From Paenibacillus_E qinlingensis_A (lineage in GTDB: Bacteria; Bacillota; Bacilli; Paenibacillales; NBRC-103111), in NCBI RefSeq assembly GCF_031455095.1, contig NZ_JAVDSB010000001.1, positions 744,001 to 808,000 on the forward strand: a DNA stretch of 64,000 nt. Reading direction: 5' to 3'. This document shows positions 17,217 through 26,738 of the stretch, one piece after another. Numbering within the stretch: the first letter of the stretch is position 1; each line of letters opens with the position of its first letter. The translations under genes were made by a program, and so were the position numbers. The notes under the pieces were generated by a model. The model searched no databases and had not been told where the DNA came from. It was given only the letters and a program-made list of their open reading frames with translations.

Positions 17217-20090
17217 TTGAAGACAGACGTTATGAAATTTGCAGTTTTGGATTTTGAAACGACAGGAAGTCAGCCTGGGGATGAAATTATACAGGTTGGA
17301 CTCGTCATCATAGATCAATTTGACATTACAGACAGGTATACTTCTCTGGTAAATCCAGGGATTAGTATACCTTCTTCGATTACAACTTTAACAGGGATTA
17401 CTAATGAGATGGTTGCCGACGCACCTTCACTCGATGGGGTCATGTCAGACATGTTCCCGTTGCTGTTTGATTGCGTATTAGTCGCGCATCAAGCAGCCTT
17501 TGATTTGTCTTTCCTACAACGAGGATTAACGAGAACAGGATATCCTCCTTTCTCAGGACGTGTGCTCGATACGATGGATATGCTGCGCATTTTATTCCCA
17601 TCGATTTCGAGTCTGCAACTCAGCATGGTTGCTGCCTTGTTTGGCATTGATCATGAGAGACCGCACCAAGCGGATAGTGATGCAGAAGTGACGGCTTTGA
17701 TTTGGATTCAATGTTTGGATCGTTTATTAGGATTACCGCTGTTAACTGTACAAAGGTTGAACCAAATTTTCGAAAACGGTAACAACGATTTAGGCTGGTT
17801 TTTGGACGAAATTTTTTTATATAAAGAGTCAGTAATTAGTGTTGATATGGACACGAATCGCTACTTCCGTCAATTTACTTTGAATGTGACGGATTGGGGC
17901 GAAGATGAGGAACTGCGAACAGATTACGAAGTGACAGAAGCGCTAGGCGCCTCTTTTCAAGCGTTTCAGCAGGGGTTAAAATCCGCTTTGCAGCAACGAT
18001 TCGAGGTCTACGAAGATCGTGAATCTCAGGACCAAATGATTCTTGAAGTAGAAAAGTCTTTGGAAGCGGATCAGCATTTGATGATCGAAGCGGGAACAGG
18101 GACAGGTAAATCTTTAGGATACTTGATCCCATCGATCTATTACGGCTTGAAATATGAGAAGAAAGTAGTCGTATCCACGCATACGATTAATTTGCAGGAG
18201 CAGCTGCGGGAGCGGGATATTCCTTTGCTAAAAGAAATTTTTCCTGTGCCCTTTAAAGCGGCTGTGCTCAAGGGCAGAAGTCATTATCTGTGCCTGCGCA
18301 AATTTGAGACAAAGTTGACCACGCGGGATTATGAAAATGGCAGGGAAGACCCAATTACGGCTGCGCAAATGGTGGTTTGGTTAAGTGAAACGGAGCATGG
18401 GGACGAAGAGGAGCTGCATTTTGGGAACAAAGGCGCTCAATTCTGGTATTCGGTTGCGAGTGATACGGACTCCTGTTTGAATCGCATGTGTCCTTGGTAC
18501 AAGAAGTGCTTCTACCACCGCGCGCGTAATGATGCCAACACGGCCGATGTGATCATCACGAACCATTCCCTCCTTTTTACAGATATGAAGGCTGAGAACC
18601 GCCTTCTACCGTCTTACAAGCACCTTGTCATTGATGAGGCGCATCATTTTGAAGAAGTGGCAAGTAAGCACTTAGGTATCGAACTGCATGCTTCAGCGTT
18701 TTATCATTCCTTACTGTGGTTGTACAAGGATAATCGAAGTGGCCAGCTTCCTATGCTTCGCTTCCGATTACAGAAATCGGACGAGGCTGGGGAGCGCGCA
18801 GCAGCATGGAGCAACACGATTGATGGATTGTTTCCCAAAATCATTTCAATTAAAGAGGACTGGGAGCGATTAAGCGAAGCGCTTTACGAATTGGTCTCCT
18901 CCAGAAGCGACCCTTCACAATCAGAGAATTCGCAGTATGTACTGCGTTTGAAATCAGAAACATTGCCTGCGAATTGGCGTGAACTGCTGATTATGGAGGA
19001 TAATATTTATCTGAATGCCAATGATCTGTTGCGAACATTAGATAAATTGTTGAACGAATTGAAAGAAGCGCAGGATGGTCTAGGGGTTCAAGGGCTGGTT
19101 ACCGATCTGAATGGTACTGTGAAAGAATTGTATGCGCATCGTGATGCCCTGCACTTCTTCATGAAGATGGCAGATGAAGGCTATGTGTACTGGATTGAAG
19201 CGGGTACCTACGCCAAAGCCAAATCGGTTCAGCTTAACTCTGTTCCCACTGATGTAAGCAGCTTGCTGCAACAGCATTTCTTTGAAACGAAGGATAGTAT
19301 CATCTTGACTTCTGCGACACTTTCGGTCAATAAATCGTTCCAATACTCGGCAGAGCAATTAGGACTCGCGATTCCAGAAGATGAAGAATCGGGCAAGTTG
19401 AAAACTGTGCAATTGCCGTCTCCATTTAATTATCGGGAACAAGCGCTTGTTGTGATTCCGCGTGATTTTCCCACGATCAAGGGAGCAGGAGATCCCGTAT
19501 TCATTGATGCCCTGATCGCTTCACTCAGTGATGTTGCGCAAGTGACGAAGGGGCGTATGCTCGTGCTGTGTACGTCGAATCGGATGTTGAAGCTCGTGCA
19601 TGCAGGCATGAAAGAAAAGCTGAGCCCGCATGGCATTACCGTGCTTGGACAGGGTGTGGACAGCGGCAATCGGAGTAAGCTGACACGCATGTTCCAAGAC
19701 AACAAAATGTGCGTGCTGCTAGGCACAAGCTCCTTCTGGGAGGGAGTGGATATCCCTGGCGATGCGCTTAGTTGTCTAGCGATCATCCGTCTACCGTTTC
19801 AGCCGCCGAATCATCCACTCGTGGAAGCGAAGTGTGAAAATATAAAGAAGCGGAATGAAAATCCTTTCATGAAATTTTCTGTACCACAGGCCGTCATTCG
19901 GTTTAAGCAGGGCTTTGGTCGTCTTGTTCGGAGAGCGTCTGACAAAGGGATCGTTATCATCTATGATACACGTGTTATTGAAACGTATTATGGCAAGCAT
20001 TTCCTCTACTCGTTGCCTGGTCCGAAGATCGAGCACATGACATGTGAACAAATGTTACCGAGGATCGAGCAGTGGATGGGAGGAGCCTAA
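17217..20090 (+). CDS. dinG: DinG-type ATP-dependent helicase with DnaQ-like exonuclease domain
   Basis: A 957-residue fusion. The N-terminal domain (about 1-180) is a DEDDh 3'-5' exonuclease: VLDFETTG (D12, E14), later H and D in PHQADSDAEVTAL. The rest is a superfamily 2 helicase of the XPD/DinG group: Walker A AGTGTGKS (about 291-298), DEAH in VIDEAHHFEE, and C-terminal GFGRLVRRASDKG. Four cysteines (C359, C420, C425, C431) have the C-x4-C-x5-C spacing of the Fe-S ligands of E. coli DinG. The start is TTG 17217, or ATG 17232 five codons later. B. subtilis has dinG in the same place. Confidence 0.9.
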   Translation: MKTDVMKFAVLDFETTGSQPGDEIIQVGLVIIDQFDITDRYTSLVNPGISIPSSITTLTGITNEMVADAPSLDGVMSDMFPLLFDCVLVAHQAAFDLSFLQRGLTRTGYPPFSGRVLDTMDMLRILFPSISSLQLSMVAALFGIDHERPHQADSDAEVTALIWIQCLDRLLGLPLLTVQRLNQIFENGNNDLGWFLDEIFLYKESVISVDMDTNRYFRQFTLNVTDWGEDEELRTDYEVTEALGASFQAFQQGLKSALQQRFEVYEDRESQDQMILEVEKSLEADQHLMIEAGTGTGKSLGYLIPSIYYGLKYEKKVVVSTHTINLQEQLRERDIPLLKEIFPVPFKAAVLKGRSHYLCLRKFETKLTTRDYENGREDPITAAQMVVWLSETEHGDEEELHFGNKGAQFWYSVASDTDSCLNRMCPWYKKCFYHRARNDANTADVIITNHSLLFTDMKAENRLLPSYKHLVIDEAHHFEEVASKHLGIELHASAFYHSLLWLYKDNRSGQLPMLRFRLQKSDEAGERAAAWSNTIDGLFPKIISIKEDWERLSEALYELVSSRSDPSQSENSQYVLRLKSETLPANWRELLIMEDNIYLNANDLLRTLDKLLNELKEAQDGLGVQGLVTDLNGTVKELYAHRDALHFFMKMADEGYVYWIEAGTYAKAKSVQLNSVPTDVSSLLQQHFFETKDSIILTSATLSVNKSFQYSAEQLGLAIPEDEESGKLKTVQLPSPFNYREQALVVIPRDFPTIKGAGDPVFIDALIASLSDVAQVTKGRMLVLCTSNRMLKLVHAGMKEKLSPHGITVLGQGVDSGNRSKLTRMFQDNKMCVLLGTSSFWEGVDIPGDALSCLAIIRLPFQPPNHPLVEAKCENIKKRNENPFMKFSVPQAVIRFKQGFGRLVRRASDKGIVIIYDTRVIETYYGKHFLYSLPGPKIEHMTCEQMLPRIEQWMGGA

Positions 20091-20093
20091 CAC

Positions 20094-20714
20094 GTGAAAA
20101 CACAAAAAATATCAGAAGCCGTTGTCCGTCGTTTACCGATCTATTTGCGTTATCTCAATGAATTGCATATGAACAATGTATCCACTGTGTCTTCTCAGGA
20201 TTTAGGTCAGAAGCTGGATCTAAATCCGGCTCAAATCCGTAAGGATCTTGCTTATTTCGGTGAGTTTGGTAAAAAAGGAATCGGTTATGATATCAATTAT
20301 CTCATTGAGAAGATTAGGCAGATCCTGAAATTGGATCGACATATCCAAGTTGCACTCGTAGGAGCGGGCAACTTGGGGAGAGCCCTTTGCAATTATAATA
20401 CCTACTTACGGAATGATATGAAAATTGTCGCTGTATTCGATGCCATGCCTTCTAAAACAGGTGAAGTTATTAATAACTTGGTCGTACGGCCTATGGATCA
20501 AATGAAATCGGTCTTGTCTGACCTTGGTGTGAGAATTGGTATTATTACCGTGCCAGCAAATGAGGCGCAAAATGTGGCCAATGAATTCGTTGCCTGTGGG
20601 ATTGAAGCGATTCTGAATTTTGCACCTTGCATTATAAAAGTGCCGCCAGATGTTCGCGTACATTATGCAGACTTCACGACGGAACTTCAGAGCCTGGCGT
20701 ACTACTTAGATTAA
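20094..20714 (+). CDS. rex: Redox-sensing transcriptional repressor Rex
   Basis: Rex senses the NADH/NAD+ ratio and represses respiratory and fermentative genes. The 206-residue protein has the N-terminal winged helix (LPIYLRYLNEL; LNPAQIRKDLAYFGEFGKKG) and a Rossmann domain with GAGNLGRAL (about 86-94), then the C-terminal dimerisation helix FTTELQSLAYYL. Start is GTG at 20094 after gggaggag. It begins 3 bases after dinG, so it is probably co-transcribed. In B. subtilis rex is elsewhere, so this dinG-rex pairing differs. Confidence 0.93.
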   Translation: MKTQKISEAVVRRLPIYLRYLNELHMNNVSTVSSQDLGQKLDLNPAQIRKDLAYFGEFGKKGIGYDINYLIEKIRQILKLDRHIQVALVGAGNLGRALCNYNTYLRNDMKIVAVFDAMPSKTGEVINNLVVRPMDQMKSVLSDLGVRIGIITVPANEAQNVANEFVACGIEAILNFAPCIIKVPPDVRVHYADFTTELQSLAYYLD

Positions 20715-20720
20715 ATGAAA

Positions 20721-20765
20721 AAAGGCACGGCCCGCGCAACTTCAGCGGGTCGTGCCTTTTGTTTG
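20721..20765 (+). terminator. Bidirectional terminator between rex and pit
   Basis: The stem aaaggcacg...cccgc (20721-20735) pairs with gcgggtcgtgccttt (20745-20759), flanked by T after and A before. It serves the convergent rex and phosphate transporter genes. Confidence 0.9.
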
Positions 20766-20766
20766 A

Positions 20767-21768
20767 TTACATGATTAAACGGAAAATCGCAAAGTACAAA
20801 GAGTAGGCTAGCACCATGGAGATTGGAATCGTGATAATCCATGTGATAAGCATGCGACCTACAGTGCCCCATTGAACTTCATGGAACCGCATGACACTCC
20901 CTGTTCCGATGATCGCGGAGGAAATAACATGTGTCGTTGACAACGGTTTTCCGATGAACGTGGAGATTTGAATAACAATGGAAGACGTTAAGTCGGCCGC
21001 GAAACCGTTAATGGGTTCAATTTTGACAATTTTACCAGACACGGTTTTGATGATACGCCATCCACCAATCGATGTACCAAGACCCATCGCGAGAGCTGCA
21101 GCAATTTTTACCCAGAGCGGTACGTTCAAATCATCTTGAACGCCAGCCGCAACGAGACCAAATACGATAATCCCCATCGCCTTTTGTGCATCATTTCCAC
21201 CATGTGAGTAGGAAAGCAAGCCGGCCGACAGGATTTGTAACGTACGAAATCCACGATTTAGCTTAGATCGGGACGTGTTGCCTGTCCAAATTACGATATA
21301 TTTGATCAACACCATGATGAGATAGCCCAATATGAAGGCAATAATCGGTGACAGAATCAGAATAATAATAATTTGAGTGAACCCACTCCAATTCACGCCA
21401 TTAAAGCCAGCGCCCGCTATAACTGCTCCAGCTAAGGAACCAAGCAGTGTATGGGAGGAAGAAGACGGAATTGACAGATACCAGGTGAGCAGGTTCCAAA
21501 TGATGGCGGCAAGTAAAGCGGCAATTACAACTTCAACACCATTTTCGATTTTGGCTGGATTCGCAATACTACCCCCAACTGTTTTGGCTACTTCGGAAGA
21601 TACCATGGCGCCTACAAAATTAAGTGAAGCTGCCATGAAAATAGCTACCCGCGGGCTTAGTGCTCGCGTAGATATCGAAGTTGCGATCGCATTAGCTGTA
21701 TCGTGAAAACCGTTGATGAAATCGAATAGCAGTGCTAATGCAACGATAATGATCAAATAAGTTAACAT
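20767..21768 (-). CDS. pit: PiT family inorganic phosphate transporter
   Basis: This 333-residue membrane protein has about ten helices and the two inverted signature repeats of the PiT family. They appear here as GFHDTANAIATSISTRALSPR near the N-terminus and SYSHGGNDAQKAMGI in the second half. PiT proteins are low-affinity symporters for phosphate or metal-phosphate. It is the second gene of a minus-strand pair with the DUF47 gene, 59 bases apart, the usual arrangement for this transporter. The terminator at 20721-20765 ends the unit. Confidence 0.93.
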   Translation of the reverse strand: MLTYLIIIVALALLFDFINGFHDTANAIATSISTRALSPRVAIFMAASLNFVGAMVSSEVAKTVGGSIANPAKIENGVEVVIAALLAAIIWNLLTWYLSIPSSSSHTLLGSLAGAVIAGAGFNGVNWSGFTQIIIILILSPIIAFILGYLIMVLIKYIVIWTGNTSRSKLNRGFRTLQILSAGLLSYSHGGNDAQKAMGIIVFGLVAAGVQDDLNVPLWVKIAAALAMGLGTSIGGWRIIKTVSGKIVKIEPINGFAADLTSSIVIQISTFIGKPLSTTHVISSAIIGTGSVMRFHEVQWGTVGRMLITWIITIPISMVLAYSLYFAIFRLIM

Positions 21769-21827
21769 GAATTCCTCCTAGCGTTTTCCAATTGGAAAAC
21801 TTTCCTCGTACACTAAGACATTTCGTC

Positions 21828-22454
21828 TTAAGAATAACGAAGTACTACACTATCTAGAATGTTAGCGACATCCTCACAAGCATCAGTTGTTTCTTCAAGG
21901 CGCTCATAAATTTCTTTGAGTTTAAAATCTTCGTACACATCTTTGCGTGTGATGAAAATTTGGCGAATGCCTTCGCGCATCAAACGATCTCCATCATTTT
22001 CGAGCTTATTTATAGCCACGGTATGTTCCGGAATTTGCATATATTTTTTCTTAGCCAGTAGCTTGAAGGCATCTAACATATGCTGACAAGAGTCAACGAT
22101 TACGCCTGAGAAATCTTTCATATAAGAATCCGTATGAGAAACATTTAAATAGTCGAAACGAGCAATTGTTGCTTCAATGCCGTCTGTAACATCGTCTACT
22201 TTAGAAGCAAGAACCATAATATCTTCCCGATCAATTGGGGTGATAAATACTTTGTTCAGACCTCTGAAGATGTCGTGGGTAATCGAGTCACCTGCATGTT
22301 CCAGATCATGAATCGCTTTGACATATTCAATTGGGGGTTTTTCACCCATCATCGCTGTGCGAAACAGTTGAGCTGTTTCTAGAGCGTTCTCTGCAGCACG
22401 AATGAGAAGTTGCAAGAAATCGACTTCATTCTTTCTGGTGAATAATGTTGTCAT
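21828..22454 (-). CDS. DUF47 family protein (PhoU-like, transporter partner)
   Basis: This 208-residue all-helical protein of the DUF47/TIGR00153 family resembles PhoU. Typical segments are HDLEHAGDSITHDIFRGLNK, DREDIMVLASKVDDVTDGIE and LEETTDACEDVANILDSVVL, with conserved acidic residues (E/D-x3-D) that bind metal in PhoU. It lies upstream of the PiT gene in one unit and probably modulates that transporter. A taggaggattc ribosome site precedes the start on the minus strand. Confidence 0.9.
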   Translation of the reverse strand: MTTLFTRKNEVDFLQLLIRAAENALETAQLFRTAMMGEKPPIEYVKAIHDLEHAGDSITHDIFRGLNKVFITPIDREDIMVLASKVDDVTDGIEATIARFDYLNVSHTDSYMKDFSGVIVDSCQHMLDAFKLLAKKKYMQIPEHTVAINKLENDGDRLMREGIRQIFITRKDVYEDFKLKEIYERLEETTDACEDVANILDSVVLRYS

Positions 22455-22633
22455 AGAATCCTCCTAAATTTTACTATATGTACAAGTTTTTAAACGAATT
22501 TGTTAATCGAAAAAGACCAAATTGTAGAAAAAACTCACAAGGTTTAAAGTATCATACTCAATAGTGCTAAAGCAACGAAAATTCCGTGACAATTTACAAT
22601 TTCTCAACATCTTTGAAATCGTGCTCAGCTTCC

Positions 22634-22662
22634 TTGATTTTACAAGCCTGAAGATGTAAAGT
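22634..22662 (+). promoter_or_regulatory. Candidate sigma-A promoter for mtaD
   Basis: TTGATT (22634-22639) and TAAAGT (22657-22662) have a 17-base spacer, about 51 bases upstream of the mtaD ATG. The 258-base space between the divergent DUF47 and mtaD genes contains no SAM riboswitch that I can recognise. Confidence 0.45.
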
Positions 22663-22712
22663 TTATGGAGCAGTAGCTGTTTATAGAATGAGCATAGAGA
22701 GGGTTTTTTACT

Positions 22713-24008
22713 ATGAAAAAAACATTAATTTCAAATGGTATTTTTATTACTAATAAGGAAGACAAAACATCCATCAAGGGCTGCATGGTCATCGAAGGCA
22801 GTCAAATTACATACTTGGGAGCAGAAATCCCAGAACCATTAGAAAATTATGACGAAGTGATAGATGGGACAAATAAATTGTATATGCCTGGACTTGTCAA
22901 TACACATGGACATGCTGCTATGTCACTGCTCCGCGGGTATGGGGATGACTTAGCCCTACAAGTATGGTTAGAGGAAAAAATGTGGCCAATGGAAGGGAAA
23001 TTCACTTCGCAGGACGTGAAATGGGGAACACGATTGTCGATCCTGGAAATGATCAAGGGCGGCACGACAACATTTGTCGACATGTATGACCATATGAATG
23101 AAGTAGCGCTTGCTGTAGAAGATTCCGGTATGCGCGGCGTATTAACTCGCGGTGTTATCGGTCTTTGCCCACCTGATGTTCAAACAGCTAAGCTCAAAGA
23201 AGCAACGGAGTTTGCGACAAATTGGCACGGCAAAGCAAATGGCAGAATTACAACGATGATGTCACCACATGCACCATATACATGTCCTCCTGATTATATC
23301 GAGCGCATTGTACAAGTTGCCCATGATCTTAATTTGCCTATCCATACACACATGTCAGAGACAAGACGTGAAGTTGATGGCAATGTAGAGCAGTATGGGG
23401 CACGTCCAGTTGCTCATTTGGAAAAGCTAGGTGTGTTTACACGGCCAACTTTGGTAGCGCATGGCGTTCATTTAAATGATGAAGAAATCGCGATTCTTAG
23501 TAAATATGATGTACGTGTGTCCCACAATCCAGGAAGCAATTTGAAACTTGCGAGTGGCGTAGCCCGTGTTCCTGACTTGCTGCGTGCTGGAGTCAAGGTT
23601 TCGTTAGGTACGGATGGTGCAGCTTCCAACAACAATTTGGATATGTTTGAAGAAATGCGTTTAGCTGCGCTTATTCACAAAGGTGTATCCGGAGACCCTT
23701 TGGCAGTACCTGCGAAAGAAGCTTTACTGTTGGGAACGCGTATGGGAGCAGAATCCATCTGGTTAGATAATGTTGGACTGCTTGAACCGGGCATGAAAGC
23801 AGATTTCATCGCATTAGATATTGATCAACCTCATTTCTTACCGAAGACAGACTTCGTTTCTCACATTGTGTACTCGGCTTGTGCGAAAGACGTTGTAGAT
23901 GTGTGTGTAGATGGGAATTGGATCGTACGTAAAGGTGAGTGCTTAACGCTTGATGAAGAGAAAATTAAACGTGAATTTGAACTTAGCTTCGATAAACTCA
24001 TTGGTTAA
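22713..24008 (+). CDS. mtaD: 5-methylthioadenosine/S-adenosylhomocysteine deaminase family amidohydrolase
   Basis: This 431-residue zinc amidohydrolase of the MtaD/SsnA group deaminates the adenine of methylthioadenosine or S-adenosylhomocysteine. Metal ligands are visible in NTHGHAAMSLLRG (H-x-H, about 64-76), HTHMSETRREV, HGVHLNDEE and LGTDGAASNN (Asp). The family also holds other deaminases, so the exact substrate is not proven. The presence of mtnW, X, B, E and U elsewhere in the window fits a methylthioadenosine role. Ribosome site agagaggg lies at 22696-22703. Confidence 0.85.
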   Translation: MKKTLISNGIFITNKEDKTSIKGCMVIEGSQITYLGAEIPEPLENYDEVIDGTNKLYMPGLVNTHGHAAMSLLRGYGDDLALQVWLEEKMWPMEGKFTSQDVKWGTRLSILEMIKGGTTTFVDMYDHMNEVALAVEDSGMRGVLTRGVIGLCPPDVQTAKLKEATEFATNWHGKANGRITTMMSPHAPYTCPPDYIERIVQVAHDLNLPIHTHMSETRREVDGNVEQYGARPVAHLEKLGVFTRPTLVAHGVHLNDEEIAILSKYDVRVSHNPGSNLKLASGVARVPDLLRAGVKVSLGTDGAASNNNLDMFEEMRLAALIHKGVSGDPLAVPAKEALLLGTRMGAESIWLDNVGLLEPGMKADFIALDIDQPHFLPKTDFVSHIVYSACAKDVVDVCVDGNWIVRKGECLTLDEEKIKREFELSFDKLIG

Positions 24009-24050
24009 ATGAATGCGGAGTAAGGGCATGTGGGGAGGTGCGCGGCGTTC

Positions 24051-24539
24051 ATGAATGCGAAGCGGACGATTACACTTGGCATTTTTATCGTACTAACGCT
24101 AGGTGTTGTGCTTGGCCGATTCTACCTCAATATACAGAATGAACACTGGGATGAGAAACGTGTTGCTGTAGAGAAAGCTTACGAGGGAAGTATGATGACA
24201 AAAGCCTCCAAAGTTGATTTTTTCTATGGTGATGCCGCCTATCAAATTGTATACGGTGAAAATAAGCTAGGACAGCGATTAATTGCTTGGGTGTCAGATC
24301 AAGAAGTTCATACGGAGATAACGGACGAAGCTTTCACAGAGGAGCAAGCCCGCGCAGCTGTCATGACGAAAGCACCGAGTAGTGAAATTGAACGTGTTAT
24401 GCCAGGAAGATTAGGAAATGATTATGTATGGGAAGTGTTTTATAAGACGAAGGATGATAGAGGTACACGTTATTTCTATGATTATTATGCCTTCAAAGAT
24501 GGAACGTTTTTGGATACCTATCGACTCAGCCTTCAATAA
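24051..24539 (+). CDS. ypmB: YpmB-like DUF5590 membrane-anchored protein
   Basis: This 162-residue protein has one N-terminal membrane segment (about 6-26) and an extracytoplasmic part of two PepSY-like domains, as in B. subtilis YpmB. The motif KAYEGSMMTKASKVDFFYG and the C-terminal YYAFKDGTFLDTYRLS are typical of the family. ATG at 24051 follows ggggaggtg (24032-24040). In B. subtilis ypmB lies between dinG/ypmA and aspB-asnS, so the order is conserved although genes have been inserted. Function is unknown. The terminator begins inside its last codons. Confidence 0.8.
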   Translation: MNAKRTITLGIFIVLTLGVVLGRFYLNIQNEHWDEKRVAVEKAYEGSMMTKASKVDFFYGDAAYQIVYGENKLGQRLIAWVSDQEVHTEITDEAFTEEQARAAVMTKAPSSEIERVMPGRLGNDYVWEVFYKTKDDRGTRYFYDYYAFKDGTFLDTYRLSLQ

Positions 24540-24557
24540 GAAGGTTGAGTTTTTTTG
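24525..24557 (+). terminator. Terminator overlapping the end of the ypmB-like gene
   Basis: The stem ctcagccttc (24525-24534) pairs with gaaggttgag (24540-24549), followed by seven T. The 5' half of the stem is coding sequence. Confidence 0.9.
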
Positions 24558-24570
24558 TAGTTTCCACTGT

Positions 24571-24599
24571 TTGCATAAGGTATTTCGTATATATAAAGT
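24571..24599 (+). promoter_or_regulatory. Candidate sigma-A promoter for the membrane protein/FtsH-like pair
   Basis: TTGCAT (24571-24576) and TAAAGT (24594-24599) have a 17-base spacer, just after a terminator and 66 bases before the next start codon. Confidence 0.5.
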
Positions 24600-24664
24600 G
24601 ATATACTCATCGTATAGCTTTTTGGGGACAAAATAATTCATTACAGAAAGGTGGACGCCAATCC

Positions 24665-25201
24665 ATGAAGATGAAGCTGCGCGTTTTACCTGTGATTTGT
24701 AGCGTGATTATTTCAGCAGGTGTACTTTTCGGTGGCTGGTTCGCTTATACAAGCTTTGCAGTGGAGAATCCTCTAGCCAACATTATTAATCATGCGCCAG
24801 GAGTGACGGATTCCACGATGAAGCTGACTTCTAATCAAGTGGATATTGAGTTGACACTCAAGCCTGATGCAAATTTACGCCAAGTTGTAGAATTAATTAA
24901 AAAAGATGGCGCCTCGAGCATTGCGAAGCGTTCTGTGAATATAACGATTAACAATCAGTCTTCGGAGAAGCTGGATCAATGGTGGTCCAAAGCTTTATTT
25001 GAAGTAGCGCAAGCGATGGAAACCAAACATTATGCGGATATTCCAGCAACTTTACAGAAATATGCTGATGGTGTGCCTACGATGAAAGTAGATAGTGAGA
25101 TGGACGAACACAACGTATATATCCGTTTAACAGATGGTGATGCGACAAAATTTATCATGCTGCCAAGAGTCTCCCAGATCGGAGTGTGGCCGAATGAGTA
25201 A
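24665..25201 (+). CDS. Hypothetical membrane-anchored protein, 178 aa
   Basis: There is one N-terminal hydrophobic segment (about 8-28), which could be a signal anchor, then a soluble domain of about 150 residues expected outside the cell. I do not recognise a family. Its stop codon overlaps the start of the FtsH-like gene by 8 bases, so the two are translated from one message and may work together, for example as inhibitor, adaptor or substrate of the protease. An aaaggtgg ribosome site precedes the ATG at 24665. Confidence 0.65.
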   Translation: MKMKLRVLPVICSVIISAGVLFGGWFAYTSFAVENPLANIINHAPGVTDSTMKLTSNQVDIELTLKPDANLRQVVELIKKDGASSIAKRSVNITINNQSSEKLDQWWSKALFEVAQAMETKHYADIPATLQKYADGVPTMKVDSEMDEHNVYIRLTDGDATKFIMLPRVSQIGVWPNE

Positions 25202-26699
25202 AATATATAAAGAGATAAGTATTGGTTTTATACCCGTTCTACTTGTATTTTTAGCTTTTCAAGGTGTGAATGTGCTACCCATTATTTTCGTTAGTGCGCT
25301 TGGTGTTTCTTTATTCTATATGATGAAAACTCGCGGTGGTATCGGTGCTGCTGCAGGCGGCGGAGATCGTAAAAGTAAGAATAGGACTCCGTCTTTTTTG
25401 ACATTTGATGAGATTGGTGGACAAGATCGAGCGAAAAAAGAATTGATGGAAGCTCTCGATTTTTTAATTAAGCATGAGGAAATTAAGAAGTTAGGCATTC
25501 GTCCGCTGAAAGGTCTACTTCTGACTGGGCCTCCAGGTACAGGGAAAACTTTAATGGCGAAGGCTGCAGCGCATTATACGAATTCCGTCTATATGGCTGC
25601 TTCAGGCAGTGAATTTGTGGAGATGTATGTGGGTGTTGGTGCAAGCCGGGTGAGAGATTTATTTAATGATGCCAGAGCGCGAGCGCTAAAAGAGGGCAAG
25701 GATAATGCCATAATTTTTATTGATGAAATTGATGTAATTGGCGGTAAGCGTGATGGGGGTCAACAGCGTGAGTATGACCAAACCTTGAATCAATTGTTGA
25801 CCGAGATGGATGGCATTCACACAAATGATGCGCCGCGCATCTTAATTATTGCTGCTACCAACAGAAAGGAAATGCTCGATAGCGCTTTGCTGCGTCCAGG
25901 GCGTTTCGACCGTCATATTGAGGTAGATCTCCCAGATAAAAAGGGCCGCTTAGCAATTCTTCATATCCATGCCAAAAATAAGCCCTTGGCAGAAGGTGTT
26001 ACGTTGGATACAACGGCGGAACAAACGTTTGGTTTCTCAGGTGCACAGCTAGAAGGCGTGTTGAATGAAGCGGCTATTTATGCCATGCGAGAAGACAAGC
26101 CAGCGATTGAGCAGACACATTTGGCTTCAGCGATCGATAAAGTGATGATGGGTGAACGGACAGATAAAGAAACGGCGAATGAAGAGAAAGAACGTGTGGC
26201 GTATCATGAATTAGGCCATGCTATTATTGCAGAGCTAGTTAGACCAGGTTCAGTTTCACAGGTTACTGTAAGCCCACGGGGAAAAGCATTAGGCTACGTT
26301 CGTCATAATCCTCCGCAGGATCATTATTTGTATACGAAGGATTATATCGAAGATCAAATTATGATTGCCCTTGGTGGAGCTGCCGCTGAAGAAATGATTT
26401 ACGGTGGTCGCAGCACGGGTTCACGAAATGATTTTGAACAATCGCTTTCCATGGTTCGTAATATGATGGACGCTGGACTAACCAGCTTAGGCATCATTGA
26501 TCGTGATATGGTGACGAAGGAACAACTTATGAAAGAAAATGCGGCCATTCTGGATGCATTAATGCGAAGAACGAAGAACATGTTAGAGGAGCAACGCGGT
26601 ATTTTCGAGCATGCTTTTGCTATTTTGATGAGTGAAGAAGTACTTTCCGGGGAAACTTTTCGCGCCTTATTTGACGCCTCGGTATCTCAAAGTGCATAA
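25194..26699 (+). CDS. FtsH-like AAA+ zinc metalloprotease, short form without external domain
   Basis: This membrane AAA+ protease of 501 residues has Walker A GPPGTGKT (112-119), pore loop MYVG (144-147), Walker B IIFIDEID, an SRH region ALLRPGRFDR, the zinc site HELGH (338-342) and the third ligand Asp at about 413. The N-terminus is unusual: two hydrophobic segments (about 8-22 and 26-43) almost touch, so the external domain of about 70-80 residues found in typical FtsH is absent. ATG 25194 overlaps the upstream gene. It is probably a second FtsH paralogue rather than the housekeeping copy. Confidence 0.85.
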   Translation: MSKIYKEISIGFIPVLLVFLAFQGVNVLPIIFVSALGVSLFYMMKTRGGIGAAAGGGDRKSKNRTPSFLTFDEIGGQDRAKKELMEALDFLIKHEEIKKLGIRPLKGLLLTGPPGTGKTLMAKAAAHYTNSVYMAASGSEFVEMYVGVGASRVRDLFNDARARALKEGKDNAIIFIDEIDVIGGKRDGGQQREYDQTLNQLLTEMDGIHTNDAPRILIIAATNRKEMLDSALLRPGRFDRHIEVDLPDKKGRLAILHIHAKNKPLAEGVTLDTTAEQTFGFSGAQLEGVLNEAAIYAMREDKPAIEQTHLASAIDKVMMGERTDKETANEEKERVAYHELGHAIIAELVRPGSVSQVTVSPRGKALGYVRHNPPQDHYLYTKDYIEDQIMIALGGAAAEEMIYGGRSTGSRNDFEQSLSMVRNMMDAGLTSLGIIDRDMVTKEQLMKENAAILDALMRRTKNMLEEQRGIFEHAFAILMSEEVLSGETFRALFDASVSQSA

Positions 26700-26703
26700 T
26701 ATG

Positions 26704-26738
26704 ACCGTTGGCCAATTAGGCCAGCGGTTCTTGTCTTT
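26704..26738 (+). terminator. Terminator after the FtsH-like gene
   Basis: The stem accgttggcc (26704-26713) pairs with ggccagcggt (26719-26728), followed by the T-rich tcttgtcttt. The T tract is interrupted, so strength is moderate. Confidence 0.6.
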
